Assembly: GCA_035276765.1 (NCBI GenBank)
Contig: DATELH010000002.1
Coordinates: forward strand, 1-64,000
Source of the DNA: DATASD01 sp035276765
GTDB taxonomy: Bacteria; Patescibacteriota; Saccharimonadia; Saccharimonadales; UBA4665
DNA length: 64,000 bases
Direction of reading: 5' to 3'
Of the stretch, positions 7,574 through 16,137 are shown in pieces (within the stretch, counting starts at the first letter, position 1; every line of letters starts with the position of its first letter). Both the position numbers and the translations under genes were made by a program. Below the pieces are notes generated by a model that saw nothing but the letters and a program-made list of their open reading frames with translations, was not told the origin of the DNA and did no database searches.

Positions 7574-8146
7574 ATGACCACTTTTCGCGAACGACCACTT
7601 GTGACGCCCGAAAACCGACCGTATACTTTCGTAGACCCCAAACCAGAAGAATGGCAGCGCCGTCACGAGTATCATGCTAGCTTTATTGGCGCCACGCTTG
7701 GTGACCACGTGTTAGGTATCGAGCATGTTGGTGGTACCGCCATCCCAAACATACCAGGCAAAGATCAAACTGACGCGCTCGTTATTGTAAAGAGCATCAA
7801 AGACATCCCGAAATATTACGAAGCCATGCAAGAGGGCGACTACACGTCCCACGGACCTTACGCGGCCGAAACCGAGGAGTACTTTACACATGACAACGAC
7901 GCCGGCCTCCGTACGGCTGGCATTCACATAGTGGAAGAAGGCGACCCCTGGGCGAATGAGTTATTGCTGTTCCGCGATTATCTCCGCACAAGTGAAATGT
8001 CGCGCATCTGGTATAGGGCCACAAAAGAAGAGGCGCACCAGTTTCACCCAGACGACTACCCGATGTACCATCAGCACAAACAAGATATGACGCTCGAACT
8101 TTTGGCCGAGGCCCAGGCTTGGCATGATGCTGGCCGGCAATCATGA
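7574..8146 (+). CDS. GrpB family (UPF0157) protein
   Basis: The 190-residue protein belongs to the GrpB/UPF0157 family, which has a nucleotidyltransferase-like fold. The diagnostic stretch is IEHVGGTAIPNIPGKDQTD, matching the family pattern EHVGSTAVPGLxAKPxxD. C-terminal LLLFRDYLRTSE is the typical helix seen after a His-containing strand (GIHIVEEG). Substrate is not known. The ATG at 7574 is chosen from its -10 box. Confidence 0.75.
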   Translation: MTTFRERPLVTPENRPYTFVDPKPEEWQRRHEYHASFIGATLGDHVLGIEHVGGTAIPNIPGKDQTDALVIVKSIKDIPKYYEAMQEGDYTSHGPYAAETEEYFTHDNDAGLRTAGIHIVEEGDPWANELLLFRDYLRTSEMSRIWYRATKEEAHQFHPDDYPMYHQHKQDMTLELLAEAQAWHDAGRQS

Positions 8147-8192
8147 CGACTTTAACGGCGATGGGTTGCTGTTTCGTGTAAAATAGAGGGAA

Positions 8193-9017
8193 ATGCAAAA
8201 ACGATACTTCCAGGAACAGAGCATCGCACTTGGATGCACGATAGCAACCTGCCTGGTGCTCATCGGTCTCGTGTGGCTAGAGATCACGGGGCTCAACCAC
8301 ATCATTAGTGAGAAGATTTCACTTGCGGTCCGGCCGATGGATATCCTGATTGGCGCCACCATTTATCTGAAGACTGCGATCGATTTTGCCATTTTTATTG
8401 CGCGGCTTATGGCCAAAAATCCTGGACTTCGCGGCCGCATTGGCATTGAGGTGGGCACAGCGCTTGGCAACGGTGTTGGCACCATGGCGATCTTGCTTGT
8501 GTGGGCGTTTTTCCGCGAGGTGAATTGGCTGCTGGCACTCATGGTATTTGTGGCGGCGCTGGTACTCTTGCGTTTGGCGCAAGATACGCTGGTGCATGTG
8601 GGCGAACAAGACTCGAAACTCGAGAAGCTAACGGGCCGGTTTGAGCGGCTTTTAGGCATGTTCAACAAAATAACCGAGCCGCTGTTGTCGCGCATTGTGC
8701 CGTCGCAAAGCCTGCATGTGGTGCGCAAAAAGACGTTTGGCGCGCTGCTGATGTTGGCGTTTACCGTGCCGTTTATTTTGGGGCTCGACGATTTTGCCGG
8801 TTATGTGCCGGTTTTTAGCTTGGTAAACGTGTTTGGATTTGTGATCGGCGTCTTGGTGGGGCATATGTTGCTGAACATTTCACTGTACATTTCGCCGCGC
8901 CGCACCATTAAGGCGGTGAAGAATCCGGTAATCGCCCTTGTTGGTAGCGCCGCGTTTATTGTATTGGCCGCGTGGGGCATGTTCGAGTCGTTCAAACTTG
9001 TGCTGCACAACGCCTAA
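8193..9017 (+). CDS. Polytopic membrane protein, unknown
   Basis: This 274-residue protein has about seven hydrophobic segments (approximately residues 11-33, 45-70, 83-105, 108-128, 177-200, 205-230 and 245-268). A charged cytoplasmic stretch (GEQDSKLEKLTGRFERLLG) lies between helices four and five. No transporter family is recognised. A TAAAAT box (8179-8184) ends 8 bases before the ATG, so the leader would be absent or one or two bases long. A tRNA pair follows downstream. Confidence 0.6.
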   Translation: MQKRYFQEQSIALGCTIATCLVLIGLVWLEITGLNHIISEKISLAVRPMDILIGATIYLKTAIDFAIFIARLMAKNPGLRGRIGIEVGTALGNGVGTMAILLVWAFFREVNWLLALMVFVAALVLLRLAQDTLVHVGEQDSKLEKLTGRFERLLGMFNKITEPLLSRIVPSQSLHVVRKKTFGALLMLAFTVPFILGLDDFAGYVPVFSLVNVFGFVIGVLVGHMLLNISLYISPRRTIKAVKNPVIALVGSAAFIVLAAWGMFESFKLVLHNA

Positions 9018-9080
9018 CCCGCGCTCCGCCCGTAAATTGTCTGGCGGAGAAGGGGCGGCATACGGTATAATCACTTCGAT

Positions 9081-9154
9081 GGCGCCTTGGCGGAGTGGTT
9101 ACGCAGAGGTCTGCAAAACCTCGTACACCGGTTCAATTCCGGTAGGCGCCTCCA
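9081..9154 (+). tRNA. tRNA-Cys (GCA)
   Basis: A complete 74-base cloverleaf: acceptor GGCGCCT with AGGCGCC, anticodon loop CTGCAAA giving anticodon GCA, T-arm with GGTTCAATTCC, and an encoded CCA end. A TATAAT box lies at 9066-9071. Confidence 0.95.
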
Positions 9155-9170
9155 GTTTTAAAGAGGGTAT

Positions 9171-9560
9171 ATGAAATCAGTTGTTGTCTGCGGATCCAAA
9201 CGTTACAAAGATGAAATCGCGACATTTTGCGAGGAGTTGCGCCGCCTGGGCGTGCTCGTGTTCGAGCCAAGCATCCAGCAGCCCATTCCCGAAGAATCAT
9301 TCATCCATTCGGAATACGTCACCAAAGTTGTATTCAAAGGTTTGACGCTTGAGCACTTCGACTGGATTCGCAAGGCCGAGGTTTGCTACGTGTACAACAA
9401 AGGTGATTACGCCGGCGTCAGCGTCACCATGGAAATGGCGTACGCCGCTGCGCTCGGCAAGCCGATTTTTGCGCTTACACCCAAAACCGGTGAACCCCTG
9501 CGCGACACGCTCATCGACCAAATCGTACCGTCGGCAAAGGCGCTTGCTGCTCTGTTATAA
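9171..9560 (+). CDS. Nucleoside 2-deoxyribosyltransferase-like protein
   Basis: This 129-residue protein has a Rossmann-like layout typical of the nucleoside 2-deoxyribosyltransferase-like superfamily: SVVVCGSKRYKDEIATFCEEL at the N-terminus, a central DWIRKAEVCYVYN strand, and YAGVSVTMEMAYAAALGKPIFAL, where a Glu after the G(V)S motif marks the family's active-site region. It could act in nucleotide salvage or clean-up, or bind a nucleotide. An AGAGGG site 6 bases before the ATG supports the start. It sits between two tRNA genes, and its own ribosome-binding site is within 17 bases of the tRNA-Cys end. Confidence 0.65.
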   Translation: MKSVVVCGSKRYKDEIATFCEELRRLGVLVFEPSIQQPIPEESFIHSEYVTKVVFKGLTLEHFDWIRKAEVCYVYNKGDYAGVSVTMEMAYAAALGKPIFALTPKTGEPLRDTLIDQIVPSAKALAALL

Positions 9561-9574
9561 TAGGGCTGTCACTC

Positions 9575-9662
9575 GGGCGAGTGGCGGAATTGGTATACGC
9601 GGCGGACTTAAAATCCGCTGGTCTAAACAACCTTGAGGGTTCGAGTCCCTCCTCGCCCACCA
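9575..9662 (+). tRNA. tRNA-Leu (TAA)
   Basis: An 88-base class II tRNA: acceptor GGGCGAG with CTCGCCC, anticodon loop containing TAA, a long variable arm, T-arm GGGTTCGAGTCCC, and an encoded CCA. A TATAAT-like box lies just upstream (TTATAATAGG near 9555). Confidence 0.95.
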
Positions 9663-9701
9663 GCAACCCAGGCCAACTGTGGCCATTTTATTTTTACAAC
9701 C

Positions 9702-10292
9702 ATGCAATTCGATAAAGAAAAATCATCAGAACAAGTGGCGCATGCCAAGCTTCGGCCTTCAGAGGCGGAGTGGATTGACCAGACAATTTTTTTGAGCGAA
9801 GACGATCCGCTCCGGGGAGCCAAAGAAGCATTGCGGCGCAAAGTAATGCAAGCGCGTCGCGAAGCCATAAAACCATGCATGCCCGCGGGCTTTTTTGATG
9901 GCATGCCCGAACTTTATAGAGACCTTCGCAAAGGCGACGAAGATTATGTCGATTCACAGGGTTCTCTCCAGTTGATATTCAAACGGGTCGAGATGCGTGA
10001 AGCCGAGGAAACTCATGCTAAAGATGGCAAGACGGAACGGCACACCATCTCCATTGAGCTCAGTGTGCCCGAGCTTATCATTTTGGGTAATGCCGCCCGG
10101 CGCACTATGGAAGTTGCCGAAGAACCTGACGACCTCTTTAACTTGCCCCCTGTAATCGAAAACATGCCCAGCCCGTCCGCAAATGACCAAGACCTGGAGG
10201 GCTATTTACTTGAGCTAAGAGATGAAGAGCTTAGAGGTGCCATCTCCCTCTTAACAGCCATCCAGGAATACCGGCCCGACCTAGCCCCATAG
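9702..10292 (+). CDS. Hypothetical acidic protein, 196 aa
   Basis: This is a soluble acidic protein without recognised domains. Its order is a charged N-terminus (MQFDKEKSSEQVAHAKLRPS), a helical basic stretch (KEALRRKVMQARREAIKP), a beta-rich middle (GSLQLIFKRVEMREAEE) and a Leu/Glu-rich tail (LEGYLLELRDEELRGAISLL). The ATG at 9702 is the first after tRNA-Leu; an earlier in-frame start at 9633 would lie inside the tRNA. No function can be assigned. Confidence 0.55.
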   Translation: MQFDKEKSSEQVAHAKLRPSEAEWIDQTIFLSEDDPLRGAKEALRRKVMQARREAIKPCMPAGFFDGMPELYRDLRKGDEDYVDSQGSLQLIFKRVEMREAEETHAKDGKTERHTISIELSVPELIILGNAARRTMEVAEEPDDLFNLPPVIENMPSPSANDQDLEGYLLELRDEELRGAISLLTAIQEYRPDLAP

Positions 10293-10331
10293 CTGCCCCA
10301 CGAGATTTCAACAATTCCTCAATGAGCGTGG

Positions 10332-10442
10332 TATAATTTACCTGAAATGAGCCAAAACACCTTTACTGCTATGCACATGATGCCCGGGCGGGCATAGTTT
10401 TCTTTCTCAGATTATCTTTTAGTAGTAAAAACAGGTAGACTA
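10332..10442 (+). promoter_or_regulatory. metG leader with candidate attenuator
   Basis: TATAAT (10332-10337) starts a leader of about 100 bases before metG. It contains a 16-codon ORF with four Met codons, whose end overlaps a GC-rich hairpin: ATGCCC (10380-10385) with GGGCAT (10390-10395), loop GGGC, followed by AGTTTTCTTTCT. The hairpin plus T-rich tail looks like a terminator. A ribosome waiting at the Met codons would sit on the 5' arm of the hairpin. This is seen in sequence; the regulation is inferred. Confidence 0.5.
10347..10397 (+). CDS. Met-rich leader peptide of metG
   Basis: The ORF encodes MSQNTFTAMHMMPGRA and ends at TAG. Four of 16 residues are Met, three of them clustered at positions 9, 11 and 12, exactly where the terminator-like hairpin begins. 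The ATG is 9 bases after the -10 box, so translation would be leaderless or nearly so. A short leader peptide rich in the amino acid handled by the downstream synthetase is the classic layout of transcription attenuation. It is too short to be found by homology. Confidence 0.45.
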   Translation: MSQNTFTAMHMMPGRA

Positions 10443-10447
10443 AAACC

Positions 10448-11896
10448 ATGAACTATTTTGTAGCAACTTCTATTCCATATGTTAATGGCGAGCCTCATAT
10501 TGGTTTCGGCATGGAAATTCTGTACGGTGACGTACTGGCGCGCGCCGCCCGCAAGCAGGGAAAACCCACTATCTTTAGCACGGGCGCCGACGAACATGGC
10601 ACCAAAATTGCCGAAAAGGCGGAGAGTTTAGGGCTCAAGCCGCAGGAATTTGTGGATAAGATCAGCCAGGAATTCCGCAATCTCGGCACGCTGTTAAACA
10701 TCAGCAATGACCGCTTTATCCGCACTACCGATAAGGCGCACGAGCAGCGCGCGCAGCTCATCTGGAAAGCACTCGAAAAAGACATTTACAAGGATAAATA
10801 CACTGGTTGGTACGACGTGCGCCAAGAGGAATTCGTACCGGAAGCGCAAGCCGACCCAGCCCGCATGAAGCCCGATCACCCACAAGCCTACCAACGGCTC
10901 GAAGAAGAAAATTATTTTTTTCGCTTAAGCAAATATACCGACCAAATCCGCGAGGCCATCGAAAAAGAACAGCTAAAAATTGTGCCGGCAACCCGCCGCA
11001 ATGAAATCCTGAGCTTGCTCAAAGAGGGCTTGGACGACATCAGCATCAGCCGTCCGGCCGACAAACTGGCGTGGGGCATTCCCGTGCCTGGCGACCCAAA
11101 ACAGGTGATGTATGTATGGTTTGAGGCACTCATGAACTACATCACAGTGCTCGGCTACCCCGAGCACCAAGACTTTCGAGATTACTGGCCAGCCAATGTG
11201 CAGATTATCGGCAAAGACATTTTGCGCTTCCATGCCGCTATCTGGCCGGCGATGCTGTTTAGTTTGCAGATTCCGCTGCCCGAGCTGCTGTTTGTGCACG
11301 GATTTATCAATGTGGACGGACAAAAAATGAGCAAATCGCTTGGCAACGTAATTTCGCCCAAAGAAATTGTTGAAGTGTATGGCGTGGACGCATTCCGGTA
11401 TTTCTTTTTACGCCATGTTCCCTCGTACGAAGACGGCGATTTTACCTGGAAAAACTTTGAGGCCGCCTACAACAACGAACTTGCCAACGAGCTTGGCAAT
11501 GCTGTCCAGCGCACCACCGCCATGATCGAGAAGTACCAAGGTGGCATTGTTGGCGAGATTCCAGATGCTGAGCACGATACGCGCCAAATTCAGGAAAACA
11601 TTGAGATTTGCCGTTTCGACCGGGCGCTCGACCAAATTTGGGGGCAAGTGCGTGGCCTCAACCAATACATCGACGAGGAAAAGCCGTGGGAAATCGCCAA
11701 GGCCAACGATATGGAACACTTGCGCGAAGTGTTGGCTTACCAGGTGAGTTGCTTGCTCGAGATTGCCGATTTGCTTGAGCCGTTCTTGCCTGACGCCGCC
11801 GCCAAAATAAAGGGCATTTTCAAAGAAGGCCTGGTGACACCGCTTGAAGGCACGTTGTTCCCCAAAAAAGATGTAACTGCAGCGCCATCGGCATAA
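10448..11896 (+). CDS. metG: Methionyl-tRNA synthetase
   Basis: This class I synthetase charges tRNA-Met. The HIGH motif appears as PHIGFGME near residue 17 and KMSKS as GQKMSKSLGN near residue 290. At 482 residues it is a minimal form: no C-terminal tRNA-binding (EMAP/Trbp111-like) domain. In the connective region the zinc-knuckle cysteines of many MetRS are missing (GWYDVRQEEFVPE in place of a Cys-containing knuckle). The anticodon-binding helix bundle is present (ELANELGNAVQRTTAMI). A weak AGGTAG site precedes the ATG. It lies downstream of a Met-rich leader. Confidence 0.95.
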   Translation: MNYFVATSIPYVNGEPHIGFGMEILYGDVLARAARKQGKPTIFSTGADEHGTKIAEKAESLGLKPQEFVDKISQEFRNLGTLLNISNDRFIRTTDKAHEQRAQLIWKALEKDIYKDKYTGWYDVRQEEFVPEAQADPARMKPDHPQAYQRLEEENYFFRLSKYTDQIREAIEKEQLKIVPATRRNEILSLLKEGLDDISISRPADKLAWGIPVPGDPKQVMYVWFEALMNYITVLGYPEHQDFRDYWPANVQIIGKDILRFHAAIWPAMLFSLQIPLPELLFVHGFINVDGQKMSKSLGNVISPKEIVEVYGVDAFRYFFLRHVPSYEDGDFTWKNFEAAYNNELANELGNAVQRTTAMIEKYQGGIVGEIPDAEHDTRQIQENIEICRFDRALDQIWGQVRGLNQYIDEEKPWEIAKANDMEHLREVLAYQVSCLLEIADLLEPFLPDAAAKIKGIFKEGLVTPLEGTLFPKKDVTAAPSA

Positions 11897-11915
11897 GTAC
11901 TGAGGTAGTGGAGCA

Positions 11916-12497
11916 ATGAGCGTAGCGGGACTTGCAAATGCATTAAAGGCGGACGGCGGCGAAGCAGCGTTGAATCCGCCGGTTTTGGTCGATCCGGGGC
12001 ATTCCATTTGGGATGAGTCTATTTACGATGAGGGGTTGGCGATATTGGACCACCACATGCCGAACTCAAACCTGGCCTCGCCCGCCCAGTCACTTTACGA
12101 GCAAGGGGTGCGGAGTGTTCGGGATCTTGTTTCGGTGGGAGCATTCCAGCTCGGTGAATTACCAGGGATCGGCCTTATGGGTGTGTTGCGTGCACGTGAC
12201 CGCTTGGCGACCGAGGGTAGCGTGGCGGTACCTTTGCCGTACAAACCCAGTGTCGCGACCATTGCTCGTATCAGCCAAGGCGACCTGGATCGGGTTTTGT
12301 TTCAGGTCGCCACGCGCCGATGGTTACCGGAAGGTATACTCGATGGACTCGGAGTAGAGCGCCTTACGGTCGAGGGCGGGTTGCAGCTTGCCAAAAACCG
12401 CCAGCTTGAGGCTGTTATACCGTTTCGCGGACTCCAAAAGGCGGCTAGCGCGCTTCATAAGTTTACTCAGGAATTTTACGCAGCAAGCAAGGGGTAG
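11916..12497 (+). CDS. Hypothetical protein with HhH-like segment
   Basis: This 193-residue protein of unknown family follows metG after 19 bases. The middle part, VRSVRDLVSVGAFQLGELPGIG, resembles the helix-hairpin-helix of the RNA polymerase alpha C-terminal domain and similar DNA- or RNA-binding modules. The start and end are not recognised. Its place between metG and tatD, with short gaps, suggests one transcript. It may bind nucleic acid, but this rests on a short motif. Confidence 0.5.
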   Translation: MSVAGLANALKADGGEAALNPPVLVDPGHSIWDESIYDEGLAILDHHMPNSNLASPAQSLYEQGVRSVRDLVSVGAFQLGELPGIGLMGVLRARDRLATEGSVAVPLPYKPSVATIARISQGDLDRVLFQVATRRWLPEGILDGLGVERLTVEGGLQLAKNRQLEAVIPFRGLQKAASALHKFTQEFYAASKG

Positions 12498-12500
12498 CAT

Positions 12501-13331
12501 ATGGACGTTTCACTCACCGACACCCATTGTCACATCCACGAGGCGCTGCGCGCCACCAAGCACACCGAAGATAGCGTGCATAAGGTATGGATGCGAGACG
12601 GAAAAGGACGCGACCCCGACGCCATGATTAAAGACGCGCGCAAAGTTGGCGTGCACAAGCTTATTTGCGTGGGCTGCACCGTGGAAGATAGCGCCCTGGC
12701 CGTGGAGTTCGTGCAGTCACGCCCCGGTACGTGGGCAAGCATTGGCATACATCCGCACGAAGCCAGCCGCTATCTGCATGACCAAGTCGCCAAAGATATG
12801 TTTACGGCACTCGCCAATCACAAAAAAGTGGTGGCGGTGGGCGAGTGCGGGCTCGATTACTTTTACGAGCATTCGTCGAAGGCCGACCAAGAAAAGATGT
12901 TACGTTTCCAGATAGAGCTTGCGCTCGAGCACCATTTGCCGATGATTTTCCATGTGCGCGAGGCGTTCCAGGATTTTTGGCCTATTTTTGACGATTACAA
13001 AGGCATCCGCGGCGTGGTCCATAGTTTTACGGCCACCAAAAAGGAACTTAAGCAAGTGCTGGCCCGCGGTTTGTATGTGGGACTGAACGGCATCATGACT
13101 TTCACCAAAAATCCGACACAGCTTGAGGCGGCCAAAGCCGTGCCAGCCAGCCGGCTACTCCTTGAAACAGACGCGCCTTTCTTGACACCGGTACCAGATC
13201 GTGGTAAGATCTGTGAGTCAAAGCACGTACGTTTAACAGCCGAGTTTTTAGCCCAACTTCGTGAGGAACCTCTCGAGGAATTGGCGCATAGCTCGAGCCA
13301 GAACGCTACTGCTTTATTTAGTTTGGAGTAA
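12501..13331 (+). CDS. tatD: TatD family metal-dependent hydrolase
   Basis: This 276-residue TIM-barrel deoxyribonuclease-type hydrolase carries the full set of TatD metal ligands: DTHCHIHEAL at the N-terminus, VGECGLDYFYEHS, IFHVREAF, VVHSFTAT and LLETDAPFLTPVP. The family has 3'-5' exonuclease activity and is often found next to metG in bacteria, as here. The start 3 bases after the previous stop suggests translational coupling. Confidence 0.9.
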   Translation: MDVSLTDTHCHIHEALRATKHTEDSVHKVWMRDGKGRDPDAMIKDARKVGVHKLICVGCTVEDSALAVEFVQSRPGTWASIGIHPHEASRYLHDQVAKDMFTALANHKKVVAVGECGLDYFYEHSSKADQEKMLRFQIELALEHHLPMIFHVREAFQDFWPIFDDYKGIRGVVHSFTATKKELKQVLARGLYVGLNGIMTFTKNPTQLEAAKAVPASRLLLETDAPFLTPVPDRGKICESKHVRLTAEFLAQLREEPLEELAHSSSQNATALFSLE

Positions 13332-13337
13332 AGATAT

Positions 13338-13658
13338 ATGGCTTTCGAAATATTTCGTGATAAGTCACTTGAAGAAGCGCACAGGCCGCATTTTGAGGAC
13401 CGTCACGCGAGCAAAGAGCTGACGGGACGAGCTATTATTTTGGATTACCCTGAACTTTTGGGCGCGCCAGTGGATGAGCGCGACCTCACCAACCCTGAGT
13501 ACCTTGCTTCCGACACAAGCGTTAACGCTGATCCGCATCGCGGCACCGCACCGGTTGCTGGCATGATTGCCACGGTGCCGACCACCGAGATCGAAATGCC
13601 CTCACACTTGGCTTCCCAACCACCGGTAAACGAGGCGGGTTATGAGCCTGCTCGGTAA
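13338..13658 (+). CDS. Hypothetical protein, 106 aa
   Basis: This small acidic, Pro-rich protein begins MAFEIFRDKSLEEAHRPHFE and has no hydrophobic segment. The C-terminal half (LASDTSVNADPHRGTAPVAG) looks disordered. It starts 6 bases after tatD and overlaps the next gene by 17 bases, so it is likely co-transcribed and coupled. No family recognised. Confidence 0.55.
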   Translation: MAFEIFRDKSLEEAHRPHFEDRHASKELTGRAIILDYPELLGAPVDERDLTNPEYLASDTSVNADPHRGTAPVAGMIATVPTTEIEMPSHLASQPPVNEAGYEPAR

Positions 13659-14007
13659 AATCTTTTTGCAGCATCGCGACGAGCGCAACACTCGTATTTA
13701 CCGCGAGATTTTACGCCGCGAAGCCGCAATCGGCGGTACTTTGTTTGGTCCGCTCAAACCCGGCAGCCACCGGGAGTTCTTTTGTCTGGACCGCCACACC
13801 TGGATTTGGCACGAAGAATGGACCGACGAAAATGGCAAGCACCAGCTCGTAACGACGCGCTACGATATTCGTCCGAATGGCGTGTTTAAGGCGCAAGACA
13901 ACCAACCGTACCAGCGGTTGAGCGCTGTCGAAGCCGCCCACTTCTACAAAGCCATCAAAGCCTACAACAAAGCTGTTGACGCCGAACTGTACGGCATCGA
14001 CAGCTAA
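13642..14007 (+). CDS. Hypothetical protein, 121 aa
   Basis: This small soluble protein has a basic N-terminus (LLGKIFLQHRDERNTRIYREIL), a beta-rich core (FFCLDRHTWIWHEEWTDENG, then QLVTTRYDIRPNGVFKA) and a C-terminal helix (LSAVEAAHFYKAIKAYNKAV). The order suggests a compact alpha/beta domain. It overlaps the preceding gene by 17 bases in a different frame. Its stop is 15 bases from the cysteine desulfurase start, and the promoter of that gene overlaps its end. No family recognised. Confidence 0.6.
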   Translation: MSLLGKIFLQHRDERNTRIYREILRREAAIGGTLFGPLKPGSHREFFCLDRHTWIWHEEWTDENGKHQLVTTRYDIRPNGVFKAQDNQPYQRLSAVEAAHFYKAIKAYNKAVDAELYGIDS

Positions 14008-14009
14008 GC

Positions 14010-14015
14010 TATACT
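14010..14015 (+). promoter_or_regulatory. -10 box, leaderless start
   Basis: TATACT lies wholly in the 15-base gap after the previous stop and ends 7 bases before the ATG at 14023. This gives the desulfurase its own start. Confidence 0.55.
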
Positions 14016-14022
14016 AATTGCT

Positions 14023-15180
14023 ATGGATGCCCGCACAAGTACACCACTGTATTTTGATTATGCCGCCGCAACCCCGATGGACTCTGCGGTGTTTGCCGCC
14101 ATGCAGCCGTATTTTACCGAGCAGTTTTACAATCCGTCGGCCACATACTTGTCGGCGCAAAGTGTAAAGAAAGACTTAGACGCGGCTCGGGCACGCATTG
14201 CCAACTGGCTGGGCGCTCGTCCGAGCGAAATCGTATTTACCGCCGGTGGCACTGAGGCCAACAACCTGGCTGTGCACGGCATCATGCGGCAGTATCCCGA
14301 GGGAAATATTGTGACCAGTGCCATCGAGCACGAAGCAGTGTTGCAGCCGGCGGCGCAATATCGCCACAAAGAGGCACCCGTTGACTTCGACGGCATTATT
14401 GACCTGGATAAGCTGCGGGCGCTCATCGACGACCAGACCGTTTTGGTGAGCGTGATGTATGCCAACAACGAAGTCGGTTCCATCCAACCCATCCGCCAGA
14501 TTGCGCAGTTGCTCGACCAAGTCCGCCGCGACCGCCGTAAGCGTGGCGTGGCGCAGCCATTGTACTTCCACACCGATGCTTGCCAAGCGGCGGCGTATTT
14601 GGATTTGCATACCGCGCGGCTCGGGGTGGATTTGCTCACGCTCAACGCCGGTAAAATTTACGGGCCTAAGCAATCTGGCGCTCTGTTTGTGAGCGCAAAG
14701 GTGCATTTGCAACCCGACATCGTAGGTGGCGGTCAAGAGCGCGGCATCCGCAGCGGCACCGAAAACATTGCCGCCGCGGTTGGCTTTGCCAAAGCGCTCG
14801 ATCTTGTGCAAACGCGTCGCCACGAAGAAGCCGCCCGCATGCAGCTCCTGCAAAAAAAGCTCATAAGCGAGCTCGAGACAGCGTTTTCCGAAGTGGTTAT
14901 TAACGGTTCGCGCAAACATCGCTTGCCAAACAACGTGCATATTACGCTTCCTGGCCAAGATAACGAACGTTTGCTGATGGCGCTCGACGAAGTGGGCATT
15001 TTGTGTGCCGCTGGCTCGGCCTGCAGCGCCAGCAGTGACGAACCGTCGCATGTGCTGCGCGCCATGAGCCTTTCCGACAGCGAAGCGCGCGCCTCCTTGC
15101 GCTTCACCATGGGCCGCCAAACCGACGAAGCCGCCGTCGAAACCCTTGTCCACGCGCTAACACAGATTGCCAAACAATAG
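14023..15180 (+). CDS. iscS: Cysteine desulfurase, IscS/NifS type
   Basis: This 385-residue PLP enzyme (class V aminotransferase fold) removes sulfur from cysteine as an enzyme-bound persulfide. Seen are YFDYAAATPMD at the start, the PLP-binding FHTDACQAAAYL, the Schiff-base Lys region LNAGKIYGPKQSGALF, and the catalytic-Cys loop AAGSACSASSDEPSHVLRAM of group I enzymes. No IscU-like scaffold gene follows, so its likely partner in this window is MnmA (26970-28127) for tRNA thiolation. A weak AT-rich hairpin followed by six T overlaps the stop codon (15175-15213) and may end the transcript. Confidence 0.9.
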   Translation: MDARTSTPLYFDYAAATPMDSAVFAAMQPYFTEQFYNPSATYLSAQSVKKDLDAARARIANWLGARPSEIVFTAGGTEANNLAVHGIMRQYPEGNIVTSAIEHEAVLQPAAQYRHKEAPVDFDGIIDLDKLRALIDDQTVLVSVMYANNEVGSIQPIRQIAQLLDQVRRDRRKRGVAQPLYFHTDACQAAAYLDLHTARLGVDLLTLNAGKIYGPKQSGALFVSAKVHLQPDIVGGGQERGIRSGTENIAAAVGFAKALDLVQTRRHEEAARMQLLQKKLISELETAFSEVVINGSRKHRLPNNVHITLPGQDNERLLMALDEVGILCAAGSACSASSDEPSHVLRAMSLSDSEARASLRFTMGRQTDEAAVETLVHALTQIAKQ

Positions 15181-15287
15181 ACTAACTAAGGTTTCTATTG
15201 TACCTCGTTTTTTACGAACGTACCGGTACTAGCGCATACGCCGTTTGACTGTTGCGCCCTTAAGGAAACTCGTTATACTTAGGGGTA

Positions 15288-16127
15288 ATGGATAAGTATA
15301 AGCGCTTTTTGGCTGCAATCCTACTGCTGGTAGGGCTGTTGCCGTTTGCGGTGCTTGGGCAGGCGCACGGGCAGGGCCAGGAGGTGCCGCAAGGGTACGG
15401 CAGCGACCAGACTTTGCAAAAAGGTTTGATTGTGGCGCTCAAAAAGGGCACCAACAACAAGGTCGAGGCGCTCAACCAGTCCAACATCAACGCCATGTAC
15501 GGTGTGGTGGTGTCGGCCAACGACTCGCCAGTGAATTTGAGCGACAACAACAGCGGCACGCAAGTGTACGTGGCCACTGCTGGAAATTACGATGTGCTGG
15601 TGAGCACGCAAAACGGGCCGATTGCAAACGGCGATTACATCACCATTTCGGCACTCGATGGTGTGGGCATGAAAACCGGCGACAGCCAATCGTTTGTGAT
15701 CGGCAAGGCATTGCAGAGTTTTGACGGTCATAGCGGTACCGAGAGCACCGCACAGCTCACCGATAGCAACGGCAACAAAATGTTAGTGAGCTTGGCGCGC
15801 ATTTCGGTTTCGGTGGGTGTGGCGCGCAATCCCAGCCTTAAGGTTACGGTTAGCAACTTGCCGAGCTTTCTGCAAAAAGCCGCCCAGGCCGTGGCCAACA
15901 AGCCTGTTACTGATAGCCGCATCTATATATCCTTGGTGGCGCTTGTGGCTTGTATGCTGATCGCCGGCAGTTTGCTGTACGCTGGCGTGCGCAGCAGCAT
16001 CACGGCGGTCGGCCGCAACCCCTTGGCCAAAACCAGCATCGCCAAAGGCCTCGTGCAAGTGAGCGTTTTGGCACTTATTATTTTCCTGCTCGGCATTTTT
16101 GCGGTATATTTATTACTAAAGTTATAG
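15288..16127 (+). CDS. Secreted-domain protein with c-subunit-like C-terminal hairpin
   Basis: This is the first gene of the ATPase cluster and encodes 279 residues. A signal-like segment (residues 6-24, RFLAAILLLVGLLPFAVLG) is followed by about 180 residues of Ser/Asn/Val-rich beta sequence expected outside the membrane. Two C-terminal helices follow (about 210-232 and 248-277), joined by a loop that reads SSITAVGRNPLAK. In F-ATPase subunit c the two helices are joined by an A-x-G-R-(N/Q)-P loop, so the resemblance is specific. However, helix two (SIAKGLVQVSVLALIIFLLG) has no Asp or Glu where c carries the ion-binding carboxylate, about 20 residues after the Arg. It is separated by only 10 bases from the b-like gene. 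The ATG is 8 bases after TATACT (15274-15279). Confidence 0.6.
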   Translation: MDKYKRFLAAILLLVGLLPFAVLGQAHGQGQEVPQGYGSDQTLQKGLIVALKKGTNNKVEALNQSNINAMYGVVVSANDSPVNLSDNNSGTQVYVATAGNYDVLVSTQNGPIANGDYITISALDGVGMKTGDSQSFVIGKALQSFDGHSGTESTAQLTDSNGNKMLVSLARISVSVGVARNPSLKVTVSNLPSFLQKAAQAVANKPVTDSRIYISLVALVACMLIAGSLLYAGVRSSITAVGRNPLAKTSIAKGLVQVSVLALIIFLLGIFAVYLLLKL

Positions 16128-16137
16128 GGTGGATTTG

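Noticed and set aside
14176..15153. Long minus-strand open frame (325 codons) opposite the cysteine desulfurase
   Set aside because: It is the antisense shadow of a well-conserved gene in GC-biased codons and shows no protein motifs or initiation signals.
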